Positions 8,662-17,845 of a stretch of DNA of 64,000 nucleotides are shown piece after piece. Both the position numbers and the translations under genes were made by a program. The DNA comes from Bacteroidia bacterium. Lineage in GTDB: Bacteria > Bacteroidota > Bacteroidia > M30B66. The stretch's first letter is position 1, and each line of letters opens with the position of its first letter. Below the pieces are notes generated by a model, which did no database searches, was not told where the DNA came from, and saw nothing but the letters and a program-made list of their open reading frames with translations. Location of the stretch: contig JAGYKL010000001.1 of the NCBI GenBank assembly GCA_018401705.1, forward strand, positions 212,473-276,472. The letters run 5' to 3'.

Positions 8662-9298
8662 GCCACAAAAATACGCCCTTTACTTTAATCGTAAAGCCAT
8701 ACTTTTCAACAATCTGCAAGGCATTCAGCCACAAGCAAATATACTTCATCAGCTTGAGGGAAGTACCGAGAACACTTTAGTTGAAGCCATTCAGACTCTA
8801 AAAGCCAGCGAAGACGAAGGCTTCAGGATATTTTTGCCTGATTTAAGCCTTGACGAAGGAATCAAATTGTTGAAAAATAATTTCAAATTTCTAATAGCCG
8901 CAGGCGGTGTTGTGCTATCACCAACAAAGGAAATACTTGCTATTTATCGTCTTGGATGTTGGGATTTGCCTAAAGGGAAAGTTGAGCCAGAAGAAAACAT
9001 TGAAGATGCTGCTGAGCGCGAAATTATTGAAGAAACTGGAATCTCATCAATAAACAATAGAGCCTTTCTCACGAAAACATACCATAGCTACGAACTTAAA
9101 GGCAAAACCATCATCAAAGAAACTTGGTGGTTCAGCTTTAACAGCGATGATTCTTCGAAACTCATCCCTCAAACGGAGGAAGACATTACTGAAGCAAAAT
9201 GGATTTCATTAAAAGAGATAGAAATCATATTGAATAACACTTATCCTTCAATCGAAGATGTTATTCATGAATACCTTCAAAAGATTACTATCTCCTAA
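8660..9298 (+). CDS. Nudix hydrolase with N-terminal extension
   Basis: 212 residues. The Nudix box G-x5-E-x7-REIIEETGI is complete at residues 106-128, so the Mg2+-binding pyrophosphohydrolase core is intact. About 75 residues precede the domain, beginning YALYFNRKAILF, and this extension is shared by Bacteroidota relatives, which supports the start at 8660. The substrate (nucleoside diphosphate linked to X) cannot be told from sequence. It is divergent from pyrE with overlapping start codons. At its 3' end it overlaps the convergent thioredoxin-fold gene by 11 bases. Confidence 0.9.
   Translation: MPQKYALYFNRKAILFNNLQGIQPQANILHQLEGSTENTLVEAIQTLKASEDEGFRIFLPDLSLDEGIKLLKNNFKFLIAAGGVVLSPTKEILAIYRLGCWDLPKGKVEPEENIEDAAEREIIEETGISSINNRAFLTKTYHSYELKGKTIIKETWWFSFNSDDSSKLIPQTEEDITEAKWISLKEIEIILNNTYPSIEDVIHEYLQKITIS
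8666..8673 (-). promoter_or_regulatory. -7 box of pyrE, four bases before the ATG
   Basis: TATTTTTG on the minus strand is a full TAnnTTTG match, followed by TGGC and the pyrE ATG. No good TTG lies at the usual -33 spacing; CTTTACG is the nearest. If used, transcription would begin at or next to the start codon. The box lies inside the Nudix coding region. Confidence 0.45.
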
Positions 9299-10643
9299 TC
9301 AAGCCCAAAAAGGAATTCTCAACTCCTGTTTCAGGGCCTTCGGCCGGGAAACTGTAGGTATTAAAAAACCTGTCAATCAAAGCAAAGCCTGCCTGATCAG
9401 AATCTGGAAATAGATTCCGCAGTTCTTCTGCTGAAAATTCAGCATTAAGAAATTGAAGTCCGCTGTAAGCCTTATCATTAAGCAGTTGATCATCTTCCTT
9501 CATCTCTGGAATAAAAACTACAAAGTGTATCTCCTTGCCATATTTTGATTGTAAAGCAGAAAGTTCTTTTAATACAAGTATTGAATTCACTTCACGATCA
9601 GGCAAATAAGTTAAATATATTGGCTTTTCACTCAGCTCCTTGAAGCTTATCTCTTGCACTTGATCCTTATACCTGTAAACTTTAAAATCAGGAAATGGAT
9701 TACCCTTTATTCTTGGCCCCCATTTATCTAGAATGGCCTTTAATTCTGAGGCGAAGAGAGAATCATTAGCATGAACCTTCAATCCACCATTTAGCAAATT
9801 AAAAAGCTGCTTCAACTGAAAATCCTTGGTATTTGAAAGGTCATATAAGTTTTTTAAAACAACCCACTTAACTAAGGCAGTATCATTGATTGAAGTATCT
9901 TGCATAAACATAGCTTCAACGCTCTGCCATTGCTCACTTTCAATTGACTTTCTCAAATTTTTCCCGCTTAGGTCGTTAAGTCTTTTCAATACATCCCCTT
10001 CGAAGAAGGAATTAAATGAAAATATCCATGCAGGGTGCATGGGATGAGTTCTTCTTCCCTTAAAATAAACACTTCTTAGTGAATTTAAAGCCTGGGGATG
10101 AATCATTAAGTCTAAATCAGCTGCTGCATACCATTGATAGATGGAGAGATAATGATTAGGCTTTGAAGAAGCAAGTTCCTTAAGTGAATCTATTTTTGAT
10201 AGACTAAACTGATATGCTGAGGCTGAATTTCTAGCATAAGCAAGCTTGAGCAACCATTGATTAACTTCAATATTTAATGAATCTATCTGCTTATTCAATT
10301 CTGAACTCTTTTCAAAATCAAAACTTTTATATTCTCTGTTCCAGAACAACTTCATGCTATCTCCAGGCTGAAGAATTACATCTTTGAAAGCATCTCCGTA
10401 GGATAATTGAAGAACTTCAAACTTATCGACATCTTTTCTAAGGCTTATTTCTCCGTTCTTGTCTGCCGTTCTATAAACTGGAGAATCTGATCGCATAATT
10501 GCGCCTCTTGGATAAGCACAACGAATATTAATGCCTTTTAAGCCCAAAACATCAATTGTTACATTAGCATTTTGAGCAGATAATTCCACTGCAGAAAAAA
10601 GTAAAATAAATGCTAAAGTCTTACTTATCGAATTTAATGACAT
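9288..10643 (-). CDS. Secreted protein with a thioredoxin-like C-terminal domain lacking CxxC
   Basis: About 451 residues from the ATG at 10643, which is followed by a normal signal peptide ending LSAQ. It overlaps coaD by 23 bases. The first ~330 residues are a helical, DUF4369/TlpA-associated type region with an N-terminal beta domain. The last ~110 residues have thioredoxin-fold strands (PIYLTYLPDRE, IHFVVFIPEM, AGFALIDRFF), but the redox CxxC position is replaced by LPDRE. It is thus probably a degenerate, non-redox TlpA relative in the periplasm. The function is unknown; the fold is my inference. Confidence 0.62.
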   Translation of the reverse strand: MSLNSISKTLAFILLFSAVELSAQNANVTIDVLGLKGINIRCAYPRGAIMRSDSPVYRTADKNGEISLRKDVDKFEVLQLSYGDAFKDVILQPGDSMKLFWNREYKSFDFEKSSELNKQIDSLNIEVNQWLLKLAYARNSASAYQFSLSKIDSLKELASSKPNHYLSIYQWYAAADLDLMIHPQALNSLRSVYFKGRRTHPMHPAWIFSFNSFFEGDVLKRLNDLSGKNLRKSIESEQWQSVEAMFMQDTSINDTALVKWVVLKNLYDLSNTKDFQLKQLFNLLNGGLKVHANDSLFASELKAILDKWGPRIKGNPFPDFKVYRYKDQVQEISFKELSEKPIYLTYLPDREVNSILVLKELSALQSKYGKEIHFVVFIPEMKEDDQLLNDKAYSGLQFLNAEFSAEELRNLFPDSDQAGFALIDRFFNTYSFPAEGPETGVENSFLGLIRR

Positions 10644-11085
10644 CGGGAACAAATTGGCTAGCGTTGCCACCATTTCTGATAATATCACGAATAATTGTGG
10701 AACTTATTGCAGAATGCTCGGGCAAAGCCAATATAAAAACAGTTTCAACGCTTGGCAAAAGCGCCTTATTAACTTGACCAATTCCTCGCTCAAAGCCGAA
10801 ATCAGCTGATGTTCGTAAGCCTCTCAAGATAAATCTTGCCTTTACTTCCTTGCAATAATCAACAGTTAGTCCACTATAACTTGAAACACTTACCTTATCG
10901 GTATCTGCGAAAACTTCTTTAATCCAAGAAACACGCTGCTGTAATGAAAAAAGGTTTGCTTTTGTCGAGTTTTGTCCAACGGCAACAATAACATGATCAA
11001 ATAAGCTTAGTGACCTTCTAACAATGCTTTCATGACCAATTGTAAATGGGTCAAATGAACCGGGAAACAAAGCTATTCTTGACAT
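10621..11085 (-). CDS. coaD: Phosphopantetheine adenylyltransferase
   Basis: 154 residues, the normal length. It makes dephospho-CoA from ATP and 4'-phosphopantetheine. The nucleotidyltransferase signature FPGSFDPFTIGH (T-x-G-H at 15-18) and the C-terminal SSTIIRDII are both present. It starts 3 bases after rsmD ends and runs into the next gene, so it belongs to the DUF3822-rsmD-coaD operon, an order seen repeatedly in Bacteroidota. Confidence 0.97.
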   Translation of the reverse strand: MSRIALFPGSFDPFTIGHESIVRRSLSLFDHVIVAVGQNSTKANLFSLQQRVSWIKEVFADTDKVSVSSYSGLTVDYCKEVKARFILRGLRTSADFGFERGIGQVNKALLPSVETVFILALPEHSAISSTIIRDIIRNGGNASQFVPDVIKFDK

Positions 11086-11088
11086 AAA

Positions 11089-11631
11089 TTAATGGTTTGA
11101 AATTGAAAAATACGAAAAATGCACCTTGCCATACTTTCTCATTTCATAAAAGCCAGGAATGGTTGATGCATCATAACTAGCCGAATGTTCTAGAATAAAC
11201 CAGCCGTCTTCGTTTAATAATTTCCTTTCGAGCACGAGTTCAACAAGTTCATCATATTTATCAAAATCATATGGAGGATCAGCAAAGATTATATCAAAAC
11301 TGCTATGTATAGCTTTTAAAGCTGAAAGCGTCTCCATTTGCATCACTTCAGAACCTTCGGCTTGTAAAAGCTTAAAAGTTTTATCGATAAACCTCACACA
11401 TGCAGCATTTTGATCAACGGCAATCACAGATAGGGCTCCACGGGAAATGAATTCATAACTCATATTTCCTGTTCCTGAGAATAAATCTAGAACATTGATG
11501 CCTTCAAGGTCTATTCTAAACTGCAGCCAGTTAAATAAGCTTTCTTTTGCTCTGTCGGTAGTAGGTCTAACAGGCAGGTTAGAAGGAGCTATAATTTGTT
11601 TGCCTCGCCATTTGCCACTAATAATTCGCAT
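11089..11631 (-). CDS. rsmD: 16S rRNA (guanine966-N2)-methyltransferase
   Basis: 180 residues from the ATG at 11631. This start is chosen because MRIISGKWRGK is the family's usual N terminus; a longer frame would run into the upstream gene. The SAM-binding motif is VLDLFSGTGNMSYEF and the catalytic motif ADPPYDF is present. RPTTDRAKESLFNWL is diagnostic of RsmD. It overlaps the 3' end of the DUF3822 gene by 14 bases and precedes coaD by 3, indicating translational coupling in one operon. Confidence 0.95.
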   Translation of the reverse strand: MRIISGKWRGKQIIAPSNLPVRPTTDRAKESLFNWLQFRIDLEGINVLDLFSGTGNMSYEFISRGALSVIAVDQNAACVRFIDKTFKLLQAEGSEVMQMETLSALKAIHSSFDIIFADPPYDFDKYDELVELVLERKLLNEDGWFILEHSASYDASTIPGFYEMRKYGKVHFSYFSISNH

Positions 11632-12487
11632 CGTAAGGGTGTAATAAATTAAATAAAGCATGTTCCTGCAAATTTGGAGAATCTGTTTCTCCATCGGGAA
11701 TGCTTGAATTTCCAGGTCTATCAAGAAAATGAATATTTCTTATATACCTGTAGCACAAATGATATATCGCAGAGCCTTCTTCAATCTCACCAATTAGATA
11801 AAGTGGAACCATTTCTCTATTTAATGACAATTGCTCATAAACCAGCGTAACAAAGTATAAGAAATCCTCAGGACTTTGAAAGAAATAGGAATTGAAAAGC
11901 AGAGCTTTGCCTTCTTTAATTGCTAGTAAATCAACCTGAAAACCATGTACATGAGCATATAATATGGTTTCCTGTTTATTATTTCGCAGTAGCATACTTG
12001 CCAAAACTCCGGCAAAATGTCGAACAGTATATTCTTCAAATTGGTTTTCAACAACATTCTTCCAACTTTGTGGCCACGAATAAGCTATTTTCAATTCGCC
12101 TCCTGCAATTAAATCAAGACCAAGCGGATCTGTGCTATTTACTTCAATACCTAAATTAAGAACATCACGCAAATGATTTTCATCAAATAAGTCGCTGGGA
12201 ACCATCGTCCAAGTTGGAGTTATTGGAATAATTTCAACCCGTTTGAAAGGCAAACGGGTGAGAGAATGAGTTTGAAGAATTCGAGCCATTGCCTCAAAAG
12301 GCTTGACTTTGTTATAGGAATTGGCAACCGGATATTTCTCAATTAGCAAGAACTGATCGGCCAGGTAATTGTAAACAGCGAGAATCAGTTCTTCTGATGA
12401 CAATTGAATCCTTAACTCGCAATTGCGTGTTTTATCTGCAGTAAAAGCAGAATCTACGTATTTGATAAAAGGTAAAGGGTGTGCCAT
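11618..12487 (-). CDS. DUF3822 family protein
   Basis: 289 residues from the ATG at 12487. A TTG at 12547 would add 20 residues but falls on the -33 element, so I prefer the ATG. This is a Bacteroidota-specific family found next to rsmD and coaD. It is a soluble protein with two halves of alternating strands and helices, which has been likened to an actin-type ATPase fold, but no catalytic motif is obvious. The function is unknown. It is first gene of the rsmD-coaD operon and has its own promoter interlocked with the divergent helicase promoter. Confidence 0.85.
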   Translation of the reverse strand: MAHPLPFIKYVDSAFTADKTRNCELRIQLSSEELILAVYNYLADQFLLIEKYPVANSYNKVKPFEAMARILQTHSLTRLPFKRVEIIPITPTWTMVPSDLFDENHLRDVLNLGIEVNSTDPLGLDLIAGGELKIAYSWPQSWKNVVENQFEEYTVRHFAGVLASMLLRNNKQETILYAHVHGFQVDLLAIKEGKALLFNSYFFQSPEDFLYFVTLVYEQLSLNREMVPLYLIGEIEEGSAIYHLCYRYIRNIHFLDRPGNSSIPDGETDSPNLQEHALFNLLHPYDANY

Positions 12488-12515
12488 TGCCAACTGAATG
12501 CTCTGTCTATCTTTG
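12487..12515 (+). promoter_or_regulatory. Helicase promoter
   Basis: TTG (12487-12489), an 18-base spacer, then TATCTTTG (12508-12515), a full match to TTG-N-TAnnTTTG. The TTG start codon of the helicase is 25 bases downstream. The -33 TTG shares a base with the DUF3822 ATG. Confidence 0.6.
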
Positions 12516-12517
12516 GG

Positions 12518-12547
12518 CAAGTTTAGCCTAAAACCTCGGATTGACAA
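12518..12547 (-). promoter_or_regulatory. DUF3822-rsmD-coaD operon promoter
   Basis: On the minus strand: TTG (12545-12547), a 19-base spacer, TAAACTTG (12518-12525; one mismatch to TAnnTTTG). It leads to the ATG at 12487. It lies two bases from the -7 box of the opposite promoter. Confidence 0.5.
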
Positions 12548-13947
12548 AGTCAGAATTTATCGGATTGCTGGAAAAAAATTTAGGGTTCCCTCCTACCGAG
12601 GGTCAACTTAGGCTATTTCATGCACTTACCTATCATTTGTCGAAGCCTGATTTCGAGAGTGTTTTTGTAATTCGAGGCTATGCCGGAACGGGAAAAACCA
12701 GTATAGTTCGCTCATTGGTTCGAACTTTACCAAAAACAAGCCTTAGAACAGTCTTATTAGCTCCAACAGGAAGAGCAGCCAAGGTTTTATCTGCTTACGC
12801 AGGGAAGCAGGCTTTTACCATTCACAAGAAAATTTACTTTGCACAAAACAGCGATTCCGGGATGCATTTCGCAATGCAGCAGAATAAGCATCGAAGCACT
12901 GTATTTATTGTTGATGAGGCTTCGATGATTGGAGCTGAGAACTACGACAATGAAAGTAACCTTTTAGGGGATTTAATTCAGTATGTCAGAAATGGTGTTG
13001 ATTGCAGACTCGTATTAATTGGTGATGGAGCTCAGCTACCTCCGGTAGGATGTGAGGAAAGTCCTGCTTTGGACCCTGAATTTTTGAAAAATAATTATTA
13101 CCTAAAGGTTGATGAGACCAGATTAACGGAAGTTATGCGTCAACGCCTAGAAAGCGGGATTCTTTTCAATGCTACAAACATTAGAGATCAGATCGATCAT
13201 GCAACAGATATTTTCCCTCGCTTGAGCGAGGAAGGATTTAGTGATGTCAAAAGAATTTCGGGACTTGAGCTCGAAGATGAATTAAACAATGCATATGATA
13301 AATTTGGCAATGACGAAGTATTAGTAATTACTCGTTCAAATAAAAGTGCCAACTTATATAACAAGCAAATTAGAGCAAGAATTAAATGGCAGGAAAATAA
13401 CATTAGCAGTGGCGACCATATTATGGTTGTGAAGAACAATTATTTCTGGTTACCAGAAAAAAGCGGTCCCGGTTTTATTGCTAATGGCGACATTCTCGAA
13501 ATCCAACGTTTAGGTAAACTATACGAACGAGGAGAATTCCTTTTTGCTGATGCTGAAGTAAGAATGATTGATTATCCTGATGAGCCGGAGATTGAGGTGC
13601 GTTTAATGTTAAATGCTCTGGATATTGAACAAGCAAGCATGCCTTTTTCTAAGCAAAAAGAACTAAGACTAATTATTGAAGAAGATTACTCTCACATAAA
13701 ATCTAAGAGAGAAAGGATTTCTCAAATGAGAAAGGATCCTTTTATGAATGCATTACAAATAAAATTCGCTTACTCAGTTACTTGTCATAAAGCTCAAGGC
13801 GGTCAGTGGAAGTGCATTTTTATTGACCAAGGTTACTTAACGGCAGAAACCCTAGACCGGAATTATCTAAGATGGCTTTACACTGCAGTTACCAGAGCAA
13901 CAGACTTAGTTTATTTTGTGAATTTCAATTCTAGGTTTTTTGAATAA
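12541..13947 (+). CDS. RecD-like ATP-dependent DNA helicase / AAA ATPase, TTG start
   Basis: 468 residues. Superfamily 1 helicase with Walker A GYAGTGKTS (residues 46-54), Walker B FIVDEASM (122-129), LIGDGAQLPP (motif III), and the C-terminal UvrD-like motif SVTCHKAQGGQW followed by YTAVTRA. This is the short RecD2/Dda-like form common in Bacteroidota, not a RecBCD subunit. The start is TTG: an in-frame stop lies four codons upstream and no ATG gives the N-terminal helix. The likely role is DNA repair or recombination in the cytosol. It is divergent from DUF3822. Confidence 0.9.
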   Translation: MTKSEFIGLLEKNLGFPPTEGQLRLFHALTYHLSKPDFESVFVIRGYAGTGKTSIVRSLVRTLPKTSLRTVLLAPTGRAAKVLSAYAGKQAFTIHKKIYFAQNSDSGMHFAMQQNKHRSTVFIVDEASMIGAENYDNESNLLGDLIQYVRNGVDCRLVLIGDGAQLPPVGCEESPALDPEFLKNNYYLKVDETRLTEVMRQRLESGILFNATNIRDQIDHATDIFPRLSEEGFSDVKRISGLELEDELNNAYDKFGNDEVLVITRSNKSANLYNKQIRARIKWQENNISSGDHIMVVKNNYFWLPEKSGPGFIANGDILEIQRLGKLYERGEFLFADAEVRMIDYPDEPEIEVRLMLNALDIEQASMPFSKQKELRLIIEEDYSHIKSKRERISQMRKDPFMNALQIKFAYSVTCHKAQGGQWKCIFIDQGYLTAETLDRNYLRWLYTAVTRATDLVYFVNFNSRFFE

Positions 13948-13958
13948 TTAAGTCTTGA

Positions 13959-14615
13959 ATGAAATATTCAATGATTAAAGCAATCTGTGCATTTGGCCTT
14001 TTAATTATTTCAATGCTTTTTGCTTGTCAAAAAGTGAATTTGCCAATTATTGTATCTCATTATGAATCATTTCAATTAGGAGACGGATCAATAATTAAAC
14101 ATGCTTATCCTCAATGCACTGGTATATTTGACACCGCTTTCCAAACAAAGCTGAATTTGGTTTTGTACAGGATTGCCGATATTCAATGTTTAATTTCGAA
14201 TAACAGGCCTTCATCTAATAGAGTACAAGAAAATAATGCCATCATTTATTCGGGCTATAGAACAACCATTAAAAATGACTCTCTACTTGGGTTTGAATTT
14301 TATAAAAATTTCGAAAAGGGCGATTCATTAATATTTAAGGAGTATAGAGCAATCTTAGTTAACTATAGAAATAGCATTTTCTATGGAGAGCCCGTTGAAA
14401 TAAATACTTCATTAAAAAGAAGTGAGATTCTTTCCTACATTCAAAATGCCGATACCAATAAAAGCAAGTTCTTTTATAATGAATTTTCTTACGACGATTC
14501 AAAAAACACTGTTCTAACTTGGACAATTACTAGTGATTCACTTTTAGTTTATCCGGGCGGCGAAGGAGAAGCATTTGGATATTTCAGAGTATCTATTCCA
14601 TTTAATTTCGATTGA
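13959..14615 (+). CDS. Predicted lipoprotein, weakly DUF3298/RsiV-like
   Basis: 218 residues with a lipobox ending LFAC at Cys23. The middle is strand-rich. The C-terminal LLVYPGGEGEAFGYFRVSIPF resembles the last strands of DUF3298/RsiV-type domains, in which a surface lipoprotein or anti-sigma ectodomain ends with a similar G-x-F/Y pattern; this is a weak resemblance by eye. It starts 11 bases after the helicase and may be cotranscribed. Function unknown. Confidence 0.6.
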   Translation: MKYSMIKAICAFGLLIISMLFACQKVNLPIIVSHYESFQLGDGSIIKHAYPQCTGIFDTAFQTKLNLVLYRIADIQCLISNNRPSSNRVQENNAIIYSGYRTTIKNDSLLGFEFYKNFEKGDSLIFKEYRAILVNYRNSIFYGEPVEINTSLKRSEILSYIQNADTNKSKFFYNEFSYDDSKNTVLTWTITSDSLLVYPGGEGEAFGYFRVSIPFNFD

Positions 14616-14707
14616 AACAAGAAATAGTTAACTGAAAACCAGATAAATAACAATCACATTGTTAACAACATCGAGTTTAGTGCGATAAGCGAGCAATCTC
14701 TTTAAGA

Positions 14708-14715
14708 TACATTTG
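14708..14715 (+). promoter_or_regulatory. -7 box for the 457-residue T9SS protein gene
   Basis: TACATTTG fully matches TAnnTTTG and ends 12 bases before the ATG at 14728, giving a very short leader. No TTG at ideal spacing was found. Confidence 0.4.
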
Positions 14716-14727
14716 TAAATAAAACCT

Positions 14728-16101
14728 ATGAAAAAACTGCTACTTTATTTGTTGCCTTTTCTAACAACAACTGCTTTTTGTCAGTTTCAAGATTTTGAAA
14801 ACTGGACTACCTACAATGTGCCTGTTCTAGATGGTTATCAGGTGAGTAATAATGAGGTAATTGCTTTGGGTTTTCAAAATACTTTCAGATCGGATGATGC
14901 CCAAGATGGCGATTTTTCTATTCGAATGGAAACTATTGCAGTTACTGAGACTGATACTGCATTTGGTTTTTTTCTTTCAGGTAACCCTGATGACGGCACT
15001 GCCGGACAAGCAATTATGCTGAGTGATGTGGATAGTATAATTGGATACTACAAGTGCAACATAATGCCAAATGATTCTTGCACCTTGCTTTGTCAAATAA
15101 CCGAATCAGGAAACCTCTCCGGAGGTGGAGTATTTTATTTTACTCAGTCACAAGCAAATTGGACTCGTTTTGCATTTGCTTTGAATGCTGCAAGTTGTGA
15201 CTCTATGACTTTTGCAATGGCAACCGGAGACCCAATTAATGATTTCAATGGAATACCAGGAACCTGGTTGATGGCTGATAATATTATATTAAAAGCCGCT
15301 AATGGCAGTACCGCTGAGATTGTAAATCATAGCTTTGAAGAATGGACTGATATTACATGGGAAGACCCTGAAAACTGGACTACTTCGAATTTATTTGCTG
15401 TTAATGGTGCTGATTTCCCAGCTCTTAGAACAACAGATTCGTATTCAGGCCAATATGCACTAGAGCTCACTACAGTTGTAAGTGATTTTGGAGACACATT
15501 GCCAGGCATTGCTTCAAATGGAGTATTTACAGATGATGGAATTGCAGGCGGAGAAGCAATATCAATGAATCCTGCAGCTATAGAATTATATTATAAATAT
15601 GACCCGACTAATCCTGAAGATTTTGCGTTTGGAAACTTCGTTTTTAAAGGGAATGGTGAGTTTATTGCCGAATACCCAATTCCATTTTCGCAAAGCGATG
15701 AATACCAGTTATGGACTAGTCCTGTGACAGCTCAAGGTGCTGATTCTGTTCTAATCACTTTCTTTTCAGGAGATGCTCTCGATAGTAAATTAACAGTTGA
15801 TGCAATTAACTTTCTTTTCACTGTGGGAGAAAATGATTTAATTAAAATCAGCAAAGTTGTAAGTTACCCGAACCCTGCGAGCGACTATTTTAACGTGAGA
15901 TACTCTATTAAAGAAGCTGCCCAGGTCGAAATATTGTTGCTTGATATTAATGGTAAAACCATAGAAAGGAAGAGCCTAGGAAAACTTGTAGCAAACGAAT
16001 ATAATGATGTGTTTAACACAAGTCATTTAGCGTCTGGCAACTATTTCCTTGAATTTATTATGGATGGTGAAAAAATTACTCATAAAGTCATGATAAACTA
16101 A
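14728..16101 (+). CDS. T9SS type A cargo protein with two FEDW-type jelly-roll domains
   Basis: 457 residues. The signal peptide ends at FCQ (about 19). Two related beta domains follow (about 20-190 and 200-368), each opening with F-E-D/E-W and an NWTT motif and ending in a short loop before a V/L-x-AD/DAIN strand; they resemble carbohydrate-binding-type jelly rolls. The C-terminal ~80 residues are a type A sorting domain: VSYPNPASDYFNV, an LLDINGK turn and a final HKVMIN. It is exported through the T9SS and probably surface attached. The ligand is unknown. A clear terminator follows. Confidence 0.85.
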   Translation: MKKLLLYLLPFLTTTAFCQFQDFENWTTYNVPVLDGYQVSNNEVIALGFQNTFRSDDAQDGDFSIRMETIAVTETDTAFGFFLSGNPDDGTAGQAIMLSDVDSIIGYYKCNIMPNDSCTLLCQITESGNLSGGGVFYFTQSQANWTRFAFALNAASCDSMTFAMATGDPINDFNGIPGTWLMADNIILKAANGSTAEIVNHSFEEWTDITWEDPENWTTSNLFAVNGADFPALRTTDSYSGQYALELTTVVSDFGDTLPGIASNGVFTDDGIAGGEAISMNPAAIELYYKYDPTNPEDFAFGNFVFKGNGEFIAEYPIPFSQSDEYQLWTSPVTAQGADSVLITFFSGDALDSKLTVDAINFLFTVGENDLIKISKVVSYPNPASDYFNVRYSIKEAAQVEILLLDINGKTIERKSLGKLVANEYNDVFNTSHLASGNYFLEFIMDGEKITHKVMIN

Positions 16102-16152
16102 GCTTGTAAACAAGCCTATAACTGAGGTTTGTGAAATTATTTTTTTCAAGAG

Positions 16153-16186
16153 AAAGCCTGATAATCAATTCATTATCAGGCTTTTT
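16153..16186 (+). terminator. Rho-independent terminator
   Basis: Perfect stem AAGCCTGATAAT / ATTATCAGGCTT with a six-base loop, followed by a T run. It ends the 457-residue T9SS gene. Confidence 0.88.
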
Positions 16187-16257
16187 GCTTATATATTAAA
16201 TTTCCCCATACAATCTGCTGCTTCTCAAGTATATTTAGCCTATTATAATATAAAGAA

Positions 16258-17821
16258 ATGCATTTAAAATCTTATAAGTTATTGCTGGCAATATTTTGCT
16301 CTTTCTATTTAAACACCGGAGCTCAGAATGTGATGATTTCTAATCAGAATAATCCTTGCGAGCCATCAATAATGTTTGATCCTAAGAATCCCAATATTAT
16401 GGTAGCTGGCTCAATACTTAATAATGTGCATAAAAGTGTTGATGGTGGACTTACTTGGTCTTCCTCCATTCTATCTTCAAGCTTTGGTGTATGGGGAGAT
16501 CCTGTAATTGACGTTGATACAAGTGGCAATTTTTACTACTTCCACCTTTCAAATCCTTCTGCAGGAAATTGGATTGACAGAATTGTTTGTCAAAAGTCAG
16601 TAAATAACGGAACCACCTGAATAATGGTGTTGGCATTGGCTTGGTGGTTCCTAAAGAGCAAGACAAACAATGGAGCATATAGTAAAATAGAGAAAACAAT
16701 CACATATTCCTAACTTGGACTCAATTCGATGAGTATGGAAGTGCTGACCCTGCCGATAGCAGCATCATTAGATTTTCTAAATCAACAGATGGTGGAGAAT
16801 CTTGGTCTGAACCTATCAGAATAAGTGCAAAAGCAGGAGATTGCATCGACGAAGATAATACTGTTGAAGGCGCTGTTCCTGCTATTGGACCAAATGGAGA
16901 AATCTACGTGGCTTGGGCTGGTCCCGATGGAATTGTATTTAATAAATCCACTGACGAAGGAGAAACATGGCTGCAAGAAGAAATCCCTGTGAACCCCATG
17001 CCCACAGGTTGGGATTACGAAATACCCGGAATTCAAAGAGCAAACGGCTTACCTATAACTAAATGTGATTTAAGCGGAGGTTCCCACAATGGGACAATTT
17101 ATATTAACTGGTCTGATCAAAGAAATGGCTCTGATGACACAGATGTTTGGCTGGCAAAATCAATTGATGGAGGAGAAACCTGGTCGGAAGCTTTAAGAGT
17201 AAATGATGATACTGCAGGAAGGCATCAATTTTTCACTTGGATGGATGTTGATCAAGTAACAGGTAATCTATATTTCATTTTTTACGATCGAAGAAACTAT
17301 ACTGACAATAGAACTGATGTATATATGTTTCATTTGCTGATGGCGGGAATAGCTTCATTAATCGTTTAATCAGTGAAACACCGTTTATTCCAAATTCGTG
17401 TTTTTCTTTGGAGACTATACCCATATTGTGGCTCACAACAATCTGGTTAGACCAATTTGGACTAGACTAAACTCAGGCCAACTAAGTATTTGGACAGATG
17501 TGAGTCCAATTGATGAAATTATAACAGGCCAAAATGAAGTTTCTAAACTAGAAAGCAGCAGCTTTTTCCAGTATCCTAACCCTGCAAAGGAAGTTAGCTA
17601 TGTTTCTTTTAAATTGAGAGGCAAATCAACAGTTAGTCTTGAATTAACTGACATGAATGGAATATCTGTAATTAAGCTCAAGGACAAAGAAGCCTTGGAT
17701 TATGGCAAATACATTGTTCCAATTGATTTGGAAGAGTTGAACTTAAAAACGGTGGGGAACGTGTTCGTATCTTGACAATAAACAATCAGTTAAAACCTTA
17801 CGAACAGTTATTGTAAATTAA
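16258..17821 (+). pseudogene. BNR/sialidase-like T9SS protein, broken by several frameshifts
   Basis: The first frame (16258-16620) gives a signal peptide and a propeller start with SVDGGLTW. A missing base near 16618 moves the product to another frame. There it continues through Asp boxes STDGGESWSEP and SIDGGETWSEA, after two in-frame stops at 16680-16685. Further losses of a base near 17329, 17396, 17772 and 17797 are needed to join the last part: FFGDYTHIVAHNN, then a type A T9SS sorting domain (FQYPNPAKEV... ending TVIVN). With those repairs it is a ~510-residue Asp-box six-bladed propeller protein exported by T9SS. The residues between breaks are well preserved. It is either a recent pseudogene or a sequencing problem. 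Confidence 0.8.
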
Positions 17822-17845
17822 ACTCAAAAGTAATTACTAATTGTC

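Noticed and set aside
16344-17036. Minus-strand short frames across the broken sialidase-like gene
   Set aside because: The plus-strand frames show Asp boxes and a T9SS sorting domain; the minus frames match nothing.
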